From Pseudoscleropodium purum (Eukaryota > Streptophyta > Bryopsida > Hypnales > Brachytheciaceae), in NCBI GenBank assembly GCA_963969395.1, contig OZ017800.1, positions 20,244,479-20,308,478 of the forward strand: DNA of 64,000 bases, in the 5' to 3' direction. Each line of letters begins with the position of its first letter. Positions within the stretch are counted from its first letter, which is position 1. The notes beneath the pieces are model-generated. The model was not told the DNA's origin, searched no databases, and saw nothing but the letters and a program-made list of their open reading frames with translations. Shown here piece after piece: positions 1-11,699 of the stretch. Position numbers and translations under genes: made by a program.

Positions 1-490
1 AAATGGATAAACACCTACCCAAAATGCACACATTTATACTTTAAGTTAGTCAATTAGTTAGTTTTGTTTGTTACATTAAGATCTCTTGGATTGCGCATCT
101 TCCAATTGTGTTTCTAATACCCTCAGAAAGTTCTTGTTGAGGAAGGATGCACAAGCTTTGTTTTGTAGCATTTTGATTTATGATGTGTAAGTTATTCAAA
201 TTCAAAGATTTTTATATGAAATAAAAAATTAGAAAATTACTTTTATTTTTATTTTCATTGTAGTAACAACACATGGCATACTAGATATTTTGAAATAGTG
301 CTCAGGGGTCTCCAAAACACTCAATTAAAAAAAACTAAGAATTTCAAGCTCAAAACAAGGAACCATCTTTTTTTTTCCTGAACCACAAAATTATTAGTTC
401 ACCTCATCCTTTCAAAGAACATTCTTCCAAAATACTTGGACTCTCTCCAAGTTGAATGGGACCCCTTAACCTTACAATATTTCTAGGAGT
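1..490. other. Intergenic DNA, no gene seen
   Basis: AT-rich sequence with short homopolymer runs and no convincing reading frame. It lies just upstream of the ACGT-box cluster and may be the distal part of a promoter region, but nothing in it shows this directly. Confidence 0.5.
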
Positions 491-536
491 CCACGTCATC
501 ACACAAAGCCACGTCATTATATTGTCGACCACGTCA
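491..536 (+). promoter_or_regulatory. Cluster of three CCACGTCA (ACGT-core) boxes
   Basis: CCACGTCA occurs at 491-498, 509-516 and 529-536, so three copies in 46 bp at 18- and 20-bp spacing. In plants CCACGTCA/TGACGTGG is a hybrid C-box/G-box with an ACGT core, a typical target of bZIP factors in ABA, UV or stress promoters. The regular spacing suggests a real cis-module. Which transcript it serves is unclear, since no recognised gene begins nearby. A short frame starts at 711 and encodes only 14 residues. Confidence 0.45.
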
Positions 537-3240
537 GCACACCAAGTCAGCTTGACCGTGAGGGACCGACCTTTCGGGACCATGGAAAGGCAAGACTGAC
601 GGAGTTCAGCTCCTTCCCAGAATCTCTGAAAAGTTACGCAGCAGTTTTTGCCAGACGTTGGCGTTGAAGCTCAACGTGGTCAGTCGCTCCCGTGGTCAGC
701 CGGTCAAGCGATGGTGAAGGCGAAGGTGTGCGGCAGTTGCTGGCAGGCAGCTTAACTTAACTTAGCCCTCCGCCTGCTCTGCCATGATTGAACTTGTGGC
801 TTAACTCGTGCTGCTGTAAATGGTGCGAATATGTAATCCCTGGCAATCTCTGTCATGCCAATTGCCGTCTGGTTGCAGTGCTCATTGGCCGGAGGAATGA
901 ATTTTATCCACTTCGATCTTCCGTTCGTCATCCTTTTCACCGCTGAAGCGGATTTCAAGGAGTTATAGCTAGCTTGTTCTAAAGTAAGAATCAAATCCGT
1001 GTAGGCAAATCCGACGTTGGCGTTGTAACCTGTTTTTTTATTTTTATTTTTAAATTTTAACGTTGAGAGGCCACGTACCGTTGCTTCTTGTTAGCTAGAG
1101 TGTATGCTTTTGGGGTACTGGATATGGAGAGTGCCTTGACGTAGGATCATTTGACTGTAAGTTAGTTAGTTTGATTGACTGCTCGTGTTTGGGGATCTGT
1201 TTGAACTCTTCGATGCCACTCATTGCCATGTCAGGGGATTGGTATGGTGATAGTTCTTTTTTCACCGCAGGCTGCCTTCCTAGCACTGACTTTCTCGCCT
1301 GTGCTTTTATCGAACTCTAAGAGTCTTGGAATTTGAAAAAAGTTGTTTGAAGTACAAGAAGTTTCGACCACGGTTGGTCCGTTTTTTCATCTTTCTTAGC
1401 AAGAGGAAGAAGTTTCAGCTTTCCGGAAGGTTAACTGAAACACACAACAGTACCGACTATCGACTTCATCAAGCGGACATATACGGCAAATTGCTAAGTT
1501 GTACGAGAATTTGTTTTTTCCGGTTCTTTCTTTTATGCCAAGTTAGGGACTGATGTATTTCCCTTCGCGAAAGGTGAGAAAAGGCGCGCATCCATTAGAA
1601 TCTGTATGTACAACATTCTGTACAAGCCCCAATGGTCGATCAAGGATCTAAATCGATGTTCAACCTTTCCGCAGCTCTGTAGCTAGAAAGTGACGACATA
1701 TCTTTCGTCTGCCAGATGATAAGACTCGACAACACATGGCGAACTGAAGATTTGATGCATACGATATGATTTCCTCGGAGTGTAGAAGTAGCACGATCTC
1801 GCTGTCCATACAGCTTCTTAAGAAATACAGTACTTGTTGTGCACTATGTTATCTTGTATTTAAGACTAGAAGCATTTCCTCGATTTGGTTGTCCCCGATC
1901 GATCTGCAGTGGCATTTCGATGAAGAAAGATTCTTAATTCGGATCCGGAATTCCTCAGCGTGTCATCAGTCAACTAATTCAAGACTGAGGATGAGCAGCT
2001 ATGATGTTTCCAAGATCATCTCCTGGAACTGATGTTCAATCAATTTACTTCCACCGACACTGTTCCAGTTCCGAATCATTGTCGTTTCCGGTCTCCCCCA
2101 TAGAGGCTTCTATTCCCGCCGCTGATGTGTCTGACGGCCGGAGGCACCGACATAACCTTTCTCCTCTCCTTGTTAAGGGGAGTTCTTATGCATCGGTTGG
2201 CAAACTTACAAGCTCGTAGCCATTTGCATCGCATCATGTAAACTGATTTCAGAATCTGCATCACAATTACCAGCTAATTTACGTTGGTAAGAGTTTCCCC
2301 GACTGGTAGTATTTCGTTCAGTCACAATTAATTCTACGTTGACGAGTTGATCGATGTGAGGTCCTGGTGCAGGAATCTGCAGCTCTCTCTGTCGTGTTGC
2401 AGATCAATCGCATCCCATTTGTCTGAGATCTGGCAGTGCGCACAAGTATGTCTAGAAGATAGTACTGAATCCAAGCGAGATCAATGCTAGTTAGGCCCCA
2501 AAGTAAACTGTCTAGAATATTTATGCAATCTAGCCTTTTGTTCGATTCCTCGTTCAATTTGTGAAACGATAAAATTTGGATCACGAACGGGAAATGGAAC
2601 CCACTCTACTCGATCCTTTTTCATCGAAGTTAGGAACTGCGTCAGAGACCAATTCCTTTCTGTCAGTGCGTGTTTCTCATTTGAAAAGACCAGGCATGTG
2701 GCTGGTAAGTGGTTCAGCAAGAGAAGGTCCAGTTGTAAGCCACGTTACAGCATTCATTGTTCATGCTACTTATTCGTGGTACTTGAAGTGACAAGACATC
2801 TCTTACAAAAAGCAGTTGTAGGTCACTCGGTTGTAAGAAACTCAGGCATTCGAAAGCGAAAGCAGATTTTGACCTCTTCCGTCTCGAAAGAGAGTGGAGT
2901 TTCATGCCAAAGTTGTGGAGGAAGCTAGTCTCTGCAGCTCCTGTGAGAGACTACTTTAATTTATGCACCACGAGAATTTATTTAGGCAGCTCATGAATCA
3001 TGATGGATTCACTCAGGAATGGATTCGCCATTTGTTCTGGCAACATGTGCTCGGGATCAGGCAAGCCATGAGACCTGACTTGCGGACAGGTTTGAACTGA
3101 ACCGAGGCCAGTAAAGCGCATCAACCGCCCGAATCTGATGCGGTGCAGCTACTCAAGTTCATTATCTTGTAAGTCCTGAGTTGAAGCCTTTTGAGAGAGC
3201 ATCCGACAGTTAATTTGATGAGAGGAAAGTCCCATACTAC
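537..3240. other. Moderate-GC unassigned region
   Basis: This stretch is visibly richer in G+C than the DNA to its right and lacks the dispersed repeats seen elsewhere. It contains several short frames of 60-90 codons on both strands, none with a recognisable domain. It could be a non-coding transcript, the untranslated ends of a gene outside the window, or an old gene remnant. I could not choose between these. Confidence 0.35.
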
Positions 3241-4046
3241 CTACTCATAACTGCTAAAAGGAAAGAAAAAAGCTTGAGACCCAAATTTGCGCTTCTTGGT
3301 TCTTCATGGTTTAAAATAGTGTCATAGGGATTTTCACAGTTGCGTCCTTTGTTTATGTGATTGAAAGTTTAAGGATTTCTTGAATTGGGTCCAATAAGAT
3401 TTACGAGTAGCCGAATAGAATGAACATATGTGTGAGCGTGGGTATAGGTACAGTCCTTGGTTTTGATAAATTTGTAATTTTATATTGGATCAAGATTGGT
3501 ATCTAACTTTACTCAGAATGCTGTACGAGGCATGGGGCCACCAACACTACTACCGGTAACTTATGATATTAATCATCTTAATCGTTGTTCATACCCGTAG
3601 TCCATGACCTCCCAATGTACTAGTTATCAAACTCCATTATGACTTTATGAGTAATAGATGCTTATCATACTAAGCCTTACAAAATATTGATTGAAACTGA
3701 TTGCACATTAATTTTCTGATTTGAAGTGTACCGTATTCTCCAGACCGAACATTTAGTGTGCGTTAATGACTAGTTATTTCTATTATTTCTATTAGAACAA
3801 TAATAATTTTTTGAGGCAATTGAAATGATTTTTCATTGATTAATCACCAGTTTGACTTTCTATTGGAAGCATGTGTCTCATCAGTGCTTGGCTTTTAATT
3901 ATTATTCTAAAATAAAGGATTTTATATATTGCAAATAGATCGAACATACCTAAGAAATCTGAGGGTAAAGTAAATTTTGAAATAATTTCTTCGAGTATTG
4001 ATGAAGATAGTATGCAGTAACTTCACATTAAGTTAACAGTCAACAA
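3241..4046. other. AT-rich intergenic DNA
   Basis: No gene-like frame, RNA gene or clear repeat end was seen. Confidence 0.5.
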
Positions 4047-4205
4047 TTTTGTTAAATTGGAAATATTCCATTACTTTGGCGTGGTTCATGCAGCACGGTC
4101 TTAACCAAATCTATACCAGTCCTAGTTTGTGGCCTGAAATTAGACTTTTGGGAGATTTATGTGTCACAGTTTTTTGGTTTGTGGAATATTGCCAATTTAA
4201 CGAAA
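4047..4205. mobile_element. Short TIR element, family A copy 1
   Basis: The ends are imperfect inverted repeats: TTTTGTTAAATTGG at 4047-4060 and GCCAATTTAACGAAA at 4191-4205. The interior shares the phrase CTATACCAGTCCTAGTTT with three other copies at about 6.5, 6.9 and 7.9 kb. About 160 bp without coding capacity fits a MITE. No target-site duplication could be fixed, so the superfamily is open. Confidence 0.55.
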
Positions 4206-4454
4206 GTGACGTTATATTGTTCTTCACAACCGGTGTCTAAAAATACTTTCAAAGTTTAAATAAAGGAACCGAATTTGTATTTACAAATTGCGATTCATGC
4301 CAAGCACTGGTGAGAACAAGTTCGTAGATTTGAATTTTGAATCAAAGTCATGCTTCTTATCACACATCAGAGTACGAGCATACTTAAGGCATGTATATTA
4401 TAGTGGTGTACGAACCAAGTTGGCTTTTGGTTGTAAGAGAAACATATTTTCTTA

Positions 4455-4518
4455 ATTCAGGTCAATGTGAAAAAAGAAAATTAGAGCTCTAGTTTTTCTT
4501 TTTCACATCGACCTGAAT
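4455..4518. repeat. Short near-perfect hairpin
   Basis: An arm beginning ATTCAGGTCAATGTGAAAAA at 4455 pairs with the complementary arm ending TTTCACATCGACCTGAAT at 4518, with about one mismatch and a short offset. The loop holds TTAGAGCTCTAG, itself a palindrome, and AATTAGAGCTCTAAT recurs just after the hairpin. This could be a small foldback element or a structured transcript. Confidence 0.5.
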
Positions 4519-6485
4519 CAAGGAAATTAGAGCTCTAATTCTCACCGAATATTGAGGTCGCCCCAAGAATACTTTCCAGTAGAACTAATTAATTGCCTAT
4601 CTTACTCACGAATCCAGAATCTAATAATCGTAGGTACTCAAATTTTCATATAAAAATAGGTGTTTTGTGGCTGTGATAGTAGATGAAAAGCGAGGAGATG
4701 TGAACAAGTTTTGTGTAAGATAATCGGATGATGGCCAGGAGCGTAAGTCGGTTATTAAACATGAACAGTTGTGGCCTCTTGCAAATGCTAGACGTTGATT
4801 TCTCCATAATCTCCTGATTAATGGCCTGCAACATGAACTCCCAAATATGGCCTCTGAATACCTCATAACAGTCACAAGGTGGCATTGAGAAGTCAACAAA
4901 CGGTTATGTGCCGAGAGCATTTCAGCATTAATGTTGCAGCATTTTATTCATTGAACTTGCCTTCAAGTTGTCAATTTCGTTAAAATCGGTGCAGTTCAAA
5001 TCGCTAAAATTGTGACATGTAACTGCACAAAGCTCTCAAAACTGTAACTAAGGTAGGATTGGAATAGGTTTACGTTTGAGAGACCCATCTTTAATAGTGC
5101 CAAAGTTGTGTAATTAGCAAACTTTTGATGTTGTGATGTTGTCGTTGCGGGGCACAGACCTGTCGCTGCTAGCCCTTCACAAATATGGACCATCATGTGT
5201 TGCAGTAAAGGAAATTCAGCAATTAGAATCGCAGTCTAATTTTATAATTCACGAATATTGGTGCTAGCGACACTGAATTGTGGAGGTTTTGGGGACTCGA
5301 GGGAATCACGGGATGATATATAGTGGAAATGAGGGCGGAGTGCGGAAGCTTGGAGGTCTTCAGAGTTTGAATGTTGTGATCCTTCTATTTCACCCCTCAA
5401 TATCATGTAGGTTCTAAGCCTCTGGGAAAATGATCCTTCAAGATTTCACCAGTACAAAAACTCAAGTGTGAAGAAAGCATCCCTGAGGGCTTCTGCCACG
5501 ATGTGGAAGAAAATTGACTACGTTCAAGGGTAATACACTTCCAACGTAATTGCAATATATAGTAGCAACAACAAGGAGGTTAATTACACATGGAGGCCTG
5601 GAGCTGTTCATAATATTCTTGAGTACTATTGGCAACGCACCTTTTAAGGATCATGAGTTTCAAGTCTTTCGAGTTATTATAGAGGAAAGTCATGGCATGG
5701 CATAGCGAACTTGAAATATCAGAGTTCTGATATACGAGACCACATGTGAAAATGGTGACTTTCTTGGGCTCTCGTTAGCTTGTGGAGCTCTCATGAGTCC
5801 AAAACAAGCTCAACTTTGCAAAACAAGCTGCTAGAGAATCCTTTTCATGTGCCATAGATTTGTTTCCACGCCAATTCAGAGGGGTGCTCAACAAGGATTT
5901 TCTAGAATGTCCCGTTCCCTAATGGATATAACTTCTTGCTTTTCTCCAAATGAAATTAAGGGGAAATACTTGGAGAGACGGAATTTTCTTTTTCAGAAAA
6001 TATTTGGACATTCTCCCTGCCAACTATCCCTTCTATCAGACGACTTAAAGAAACTCACAGAAAGTTGATTTCTTCGCCAGATTATTAAGTATCGTGCATT
6101 GGGGGCAGCAACACGGATTTTTCTTTTACTTTCTGAATTTCCAACCTTTTTATTACTAATTCTAAGTTTCTCACTACAGTACTGATCTTTCTCCCAGTAA
6201 GTTAAGTCTGCAGGCTCACCATGAGACTAGCTTGTCAAGGCCACCACACAACACACCTGCCAAGTCTGTGCAATTAACCACCTGATGACTCAACCTGCAC
6301 TCTAAAGCTTGAAAGCTGAATCGGGAACTCATTCTTTCTGCAGCAATAGGTGTGGTAAAATCAAACAACAAATTTATGAAAATCCAACTGACCATATGCA
6401 GTCACAGTAAGCTTAGGGCAAGGTCTTATGCGTCCAACCAGGAGAACTCAACCTGATGCAGTATGCATAATATTCCGAAAGTCAA
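4519..6485. other. Unassigned intergenic DNA
   Basis: Mixed-composition sequence with short unrelated frames on both strands, up to about 99 codons at 4621-4920 on the minus strand. None has recognisable domains. No RNA gene was seen. Confidence 0.4.
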
Positions 6486-6631
6486 TTTCATTAATATGGC
6501 GAAATTCCACCTTTGGCACTTTAAGGCATGCATGGCCTGCAACGTAAATGTATACCAGTCGTAATTAGAAGAGCTTTTTGCATATAAATGTCGCAATTCT
6601 TGGTGCCTAAGAATTGTTCCAATTTGACGAA
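6486..6631. mobile_element. Short TIR element, family A copy 2
   Basis: It has the family A interior (GTATACCAGTCGTAATTA, then a TGTCGCAATT block) and diverged ends TTTCATTAATATGGC and TTCCAATTTGACGAA. About 146 bp, non-coding. Confidence 0.45.
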
Positions 6632-6834
6632 TTCCTGCAAAGAATGTCAACCGGCAATACATCACTCCAACGCTGTACTGTACAGTACATGATTGTGGTG
6701 CCCATGAGTGGAGCTCCCTAACTTATGTCCAATAGCTTCCATCACTCAGTAGCACACCGGTACTAAAAAATCTCCAGGTGCTTGGAAGTTGAGCTTCAAG
6801 TTTAGGCATTCCTCCAGGTGCAAGAAAACGCCTA

Positions 6835-6998
6835 TTTCGTTAAATTGGCAGAAATTCACGACTTCTGTGCTTTGCAAGGCCGGTGCCTTGAGACATAAAT
6901 CTATACTAATCCTAGTTTTGAAACTCGTAGGATTTAGAGCTTTGTGCAGTTTGAATGTCTCAATTTTGGCTCTCTGAATTGTGCCAATCTAAGAAAAT
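6835..6998. mobile_element. Short TIR element, family A copy 3
   Basis: It starts TTTCGTTAAATTGGCA and ends TGCCAATCTAAGAAAA, an imperfect inverted repeat. The interior matches copies 1, 2 and 4 (CTATACTAATCCTAGTTTT and TGAATGTCTCAATTTTG). Length is about 164 bp. Confidence 0.5.
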
Positions 6999-7258
6999 TG
7001 ACATGAGAATTTCTAACCCCGCTTGATTACAGCTGAACAGCAGACACTAAAACCCCACAACCATTATGGATTGAACAACGACAGGTAAAACTAGAGCCAT
7101 GGGGATGCCATCTGCCTTTGTCGATATCCAGAATCTACATGTCGTTGCAAATGATTTGAATGTCAGTCAACACATCATCATCTGCACCACTGAAGGATAC
7201 TATTGAAGCTGAAGTATTACGTGATCAATAGAGTTAATCGTAAAGCCGTGTGTGCAAC

Positions 7259-7476
7259 AAGGGACCAGGAGACACAGTTAGAGAAAAACACTGGAAGAAA
7301 CTCCTTGAAGCACCAGAACTAGGGTCTGAAGAGGGACCAGGATACAGAGTTGGAGAAAAACACTGGAAAAAAGTCCTCAAAGCATCAAAACTGGGGTTTG
7401 ATGAGGGACCAGGAGACAGAGTTGGAGGAAAACACTGGAAAAAACTTCTCGAAGCACCAAAACTGGGGTCTGATGG
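7259..7476 (+). repeat. 72-bp minisatellite, three units, open frame throughout
   Basis: The phrase GGGACCAGGA and its neighbours recur at 7261, 7333 and 7405, an exact 72-bp period. Because 72 is a multiple of three, the plus strand stays open from 7250 to 7564 and gives a 24-residue repeat of the type GPGDxVxEKHWKKLL. The minus strand is open too (7234-7530). The units differ by scattered substitutions, some of them amino-acid changing. No start context or partner gene supports translation, so I treat it as a repeat first and a possible repeat-protein exon second. Confidence 0.65.
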
Positions 7477-7820
7477 AGTTTGGTGTTGTGTTTCTTGTGT
7501 AATATTCTTAGTTAAGCATTCCTCTGACACCCCTGTTACAAAGTGGGGTTCACTGTATGATTAACTCTAATAACTCACAATGATCGTGCACAGTAAGATA
7601 TAATCTATCAGACACTTGGAATCCGCAAACATCCCATCTCTACCATTCTATTTTAACTTACACTAGTTGCATTCTCTCCCGTGTCCCGTTAATTGCTGCT
7701 TCAAAACAGTCTGTGGAAGCAAGATGCGGAGAAAACAACATCAGAAAAATAGCAATATTGGGGTGTTGTTTCAACAGTTTCGCTCTACTCCTCTCTTCCA
7801 TTTCCCCCATTCCTATATTC

Positions 7821-7966
7821 TCATATTAATTGTATGGCAAACTTCAAGAGATTTGACACTTTTCCAGGCACTCACCTATGCCTCACCTATACCAGTTCTC
7901 GTTATTCGAGCTCAGTGCAACTGAATGTCACAATTTTGTCGCTTAGAAACACTTCAATTTAACCAG
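7821..7966. mobile_element. Short TIR element, family A copy 4 (diverged)
   Basis: The interior phrases CTATACCAGTTCTCGTTATT and TGAATGTCACAATTTTG match the other family A copies. The right end CTTCAATTTAACCA is recognisable; the left end is weak. Confidence 0.4.
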
Positions 7967-8171
7967 CATTGCTTCCACAATAATCTTTACATGGACCCCA
8001 ACCTGCTCAAAAATGCAAATCTGTTTAAAGTTCCTGCTATCATAGAGTTCGCTTCGGCAAGCCCTTCACAATGTATTTAATTTAGTATACAATTTTGACT
8101 CATGACCTATGTCAAAATCTTTGGTCAATGAGCATGTTTATAGAACAAACACAAATCTTGAGCACTATATA

Positions 8172-8443
8172 AGGTAGGTACACCCAAATGGACCACTTAC
8201 CTTAAACTGCCATCTATACTATGTGCACATCTCCAAAGTCAATTCTGTACCTATGTGGAAGAAATGCTTTTAGAATCAAATTTTGTTCTTTAATAACTTT
8301 TGCATACAATATCCAAATGCCATGTTCTTTGGTGTGTTAAAACTTCCTTTCACTTGCCAACATGAAAATATGAAAATTTGACTAGTCTAATAATAGCAAA
8401 TAGTCTCAATAGCAAAAAGTGGCGGTTTTGGAAGTACCTACCT
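8172..8443 (+). mobile_element. TA-flanked MITE (AGGTAGGTAC family), copy 1
   Basis: Perfect 10-bp terminal inverted repeats AGGTAGGTAC (8172-8181) and GTACCTACCT (8434-8443) are bounded by TA at 8170-8171 and 8444-8445. The 272-bp body is non-coding and matches the element at 59,846-60,117 along its length. A TA duplication is the hallmark of Tc1/mariner-type insertion, so this is a Stowaway-like MITE by architecture; the TIR sequence itself is not one I recognise. Confidence 0.8.
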
Positions 8444-8445
8444 TA

Positions 8446-9188
8446 TGAGGAATATGTGAGTGTTTGCAACAATCTGCCTAAAAGTCAACTTTGAAGTTGG
8501 TATTACAACACCAAAAAAATCAAAATTTATACCACTAAATAATTGTAGCTTATTAGTATCAATGCTTAATCTGTCAACTACATGAGCATATTCTTCTGCA
8601 ACACAATTGAATACACTAATACCTTCTTGATCCAGTACTCTATTCAAAGACATTCAAGTATATCTTGTACACTTGTAGGGTGATTGCAAGAAAGACCTAT
8701 ACTTTTTTGTGTCACATTCAAAGAGATGGAGTTATTTTTTGTTAGAACTTTTGAAGGTAGAACCCAATGAACTTGAACTTTTTATTGGAGATGGCTAACT
8801 TGATTGTAATCATATCATTTATTTTTTTTTAAATTACAAAAAATAATTTTATATTTAAAAGTCAGTTTTGCTAATTTGTCACACTTTGAGGTTTAGGAGG
8901 TTTTAGTATTGTGAAATATCCAAAATTAATGATTTAAAGTTGAAATTTTTGTGGTCTATTCCTATAGTAGGGGAACATGTGACTACCAAAGAAAATATAA
9001 AAATACATTATTTTATGACCTTTATATCTGTACAAATAGGGCTCCTTTGTGTGTGCATTTCTAAACATTGAAGATGGTTTTGACTTCATTTTTTTCATGA
9101 AATTTGATCATCATCAAGTCCTTATAAATTATGAATTTTTGGTTGTTTTTTTTGTTCATAATTTTTCTATTTATTATTAATTTATACT
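8446..9188. other. AT-rich DNA, one unrecognised minus-strand frame
   Basis: The minus strand is open from 8653 to 8438 (71 codons), running into the MITE end, with no recognised motif. The remainder is AT-rich and shows nothing else. Confidence 0.3.
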
Positions 9189-9461
9189 TTGTTGTATTTA
9201 TTTTCTATGACAATTTGTCTTTTTTTTCAAACAATACTATTTCAATACATGCAAGTACTCAAAGTACTCAAAATGATACTTTTAGTCGTTGATTTTTTTA
9301 GTCAACAATTGAGATTGTTTTGTATTTGTAGTATTGAGTGCAAAAACTGCAATTTTAGCAAAACATTACAAAAAACAAGAGGTCTTCCTTGCAATCACCT
9401 TGAAATACTAGTATTGACTAACATTGATTGCAGATGCTTGAAATCCATACTATTTGAATGA
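9189..9461 (+). pseudogene. Possible Mutator-like transposase remnant (SWIM-like zinc finger)
   Basis: A 90-codon frame includes a run of the form C-x2-C ... TRGLPCNHLEIL. The GLPCxH signature after spaced cysteines resembles the SWIM zinc finger at the C-terminal end of MULE/FAR1-type transposases in plants. The preceding residues are low in recognisable structure, no catalytic DDE part was found, and no terminal repeats were identified. It may be chance similarity in AT-rich DNA. Confidence 0.28.
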
Positions 9462-10640
9462 TCTTAACCCTAGACCACCCAAGCTCAATTCCCATCAGAA
9501 TCACACTGCCCAAAGCACTTTGATAAGAATCCATCGTGCAACCAAGTTGCATGGAATTCAAAAAATCCACCGTTCAAAATTGTGACTATGTCAGAGACAA
9601 TGCAAACTTGATAAAACTTGGTTGAATCGGACACTGAGATTTGTCAATTATAGGAGTTGATGAATGTTGAAGTGTAGGCCCATGCATCATTTTTTTCGGT
9701 GTCCACTCTAAATCTGGCTTTGAGATTACCACAGGAAATTGGAAACACAGAAAACTCATTGAATACTCATGGAGACTCCTTATGCAACACACTAGTAAAA
9801 GAATTGATGCATATCGTCTAAAAAAACAAAACAACAATACATGAAAGTTGGGCAAGTTGCGGAAACGAGGGGTGGGTGACCGATGTTGATTGGAACGCCT
9901 AAATACTTGTGATGGGTACTATCGGTGATAGCCCTTGTCACAAAAAATTGGCAAGGTGCGCATGACCCCTCAAATCGCATGCATGCCATACATGGCTTGC
10001 TTGCCTACTCTCCCTTCTACAAATTGACAAGGCGCTCATACTCAGTGTCAACAAATTCAGAGGATTCGAAAGAAGGATTCACATTCGTGGTAGAAAAAAT
10101 TGCCAAGTTTGAATTGAATTTACATTTCAATGCAAGTAGGGGGCAAAGTTCAAAATTCCCAAATACCTAGCTAAACCACAACAAAAAGGACCTATAGTCT
10201 TCCGAGCAAATTAACAGCAAGAAATATGGCACCTATAGACGATGCTTGGAAGCCCACTTCGACGCACTTGAAACCTTCAATCTGGAGTTGAACTTTGTGG
10301 TAGGGATCCAACCCAATAGTGCGAGTTGAAAACTAGTTCAAAGTGCAGAGTGTCACTCAAGATTTGCAACCACAGAAGCTCAACAAACCAAGCTTAAGAG
10401 TTGGACTTGACACCAATGTCCACACTACAGGCAACAACAAGAAATAAAGTCGTTAGTTGCGTTGGTAATGATCATCGAAGTCCCGAGCATGAAGCACCTA
10501 TTTCTTGGAGCTATGGACCTTGGGGGAAGCACCCATCTTTGTACATGAAGACAAAACCACACGCTTGGCAATAATCAACTTGTCTATGCTTGTAGACACA
10601 ACACCTCCGACGAATCTAGGAGTGAATCTATAGAAAGTGA
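9462..10640. other. Unassigned DNA downstream of the piggyBac pseudogene
   Basis: No intact gene. If the piggyBac remnant was once a complete element, its 3' part and terminal repeat should lie here on the minus strand, but no CCC...TTAA end could be fixed. Confidence 0.35.
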
Positions 10641-10701
10641 AGAGCATGGACCGCGCAATTCCATGCTGTACAAGTGCAAGGGAGGGATATCTTCGGCATG
10701 A

Positions 10702-11590
10702 TCAAGTTAAACACCATGTCATACATAAAGTCCACTCGATGCACCTTCCTCTCTCTCCTCTAGAGCACCTGTCATGCTTGTAGCAAACCCATGCGTTGTG
10801 GAGGATGGAGACTACAATGAACATGAGGTATTTGTGCCACCACTTGTTACTTTGGAATTGGGTGGTATAATTCATGCACATTTGATCTACCAAATGGATG
10901 CCGCGCATATTCACTTGGTATTCAACTTGATGTGGTGTAGTTTGGACGTCTTCTCTCTTGCCTCTCAACCATTACTTCGCTATTGCTGGTCCTTTAGGGT
11001 CAACTGAAGTGCTTAGAAACACAATAAGCTTCAAATTATACCATACCAAGGATGCCATGGTGCTATTAGAATGTGTAGCCCAAAAAATGGTAGACCTCGG
11101 ATGCTCACCTACCACAAAAATACCCCTACGTAGTAAAGCATCAAAAAGGGATGGTGCAATAAAGAAATTGTCGACACAAACAGAGTATTCATAATGCTCA
11201 AGGCTAGCAATGAGTTGGTGGACAACTCGTTCACCCAATCCACTTTTTGGCTCCCCTAGGTTCTTGCCAAGATAGGGAATTATATTCCAAATGAACATAG
11301 AAAATACATACACAACTGCCTATAATTTGAACCCATACTTGGTGGGTTTAGCCAACACATACTGTCGATACGGTGACCGAAATTCCCTATATACAACCAT
11401 GATTTCATTGCAAGCAATCCACTTCTCTAGATTGTACAGCTCCTATGAAACTAGTACAAAATGGTCAAGCAACTTATACAACTTATCGTACATTGGGTCT
11501 TGTTTGTTACGGATGGCTTTAGTATTGTCAATATAGTGCATGCATTGGAGAAGGGATTCAAACTAGTCTCAAGAGAATACCAACGGAATG
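10702..11590 (-). pseudogene. Degenerate piggyBac-type transposase (DDE_Tnp_1_7 family)
   Basis: Read from about 11,590 down to 10,702, one frame carries the family landmarks in order: a helical entry with HYIDNTKA; a K-Q-D-P-M segment; ACNEIM matching the usual DEsM block; the PYRQYVLAKPTKYGFK block; VDNFF with the second catalytic Asp; and a C-terminal HLVDQM ... NKWWHKYL block with the third Asp and the KWW signature. Stops at 11,320-11,322 and 10,969-10,971, another before the ACNEIM block, and stops near 11,570 break the frame. The usual Asp of the DEsM block reads Asn. PiggyBac transposases cut at TTAA and their elements begin CCC, which matches non-autonomous elements elsewhere in this window. 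It is clearly dead; the family call is firm because several independent blocks agree in order and spacing. Confidence 0.82.
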
Positions 11591-11699
11591 ACACTACAAT
11601 GCCAAAAGACATTTTCTTGCTAGTAGTCATGTATGGATGGTGAGGTCTTCAAAGACATCAAAATCGTGACTCCAAAAAATGCCCAAATCTCCAACCTTG

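Noticed and set aside
752..994. 80-codon minus-strand frame
   Set aside because: No domain or splice partner recognised; kept as part of an unassigned moderate-GC region.
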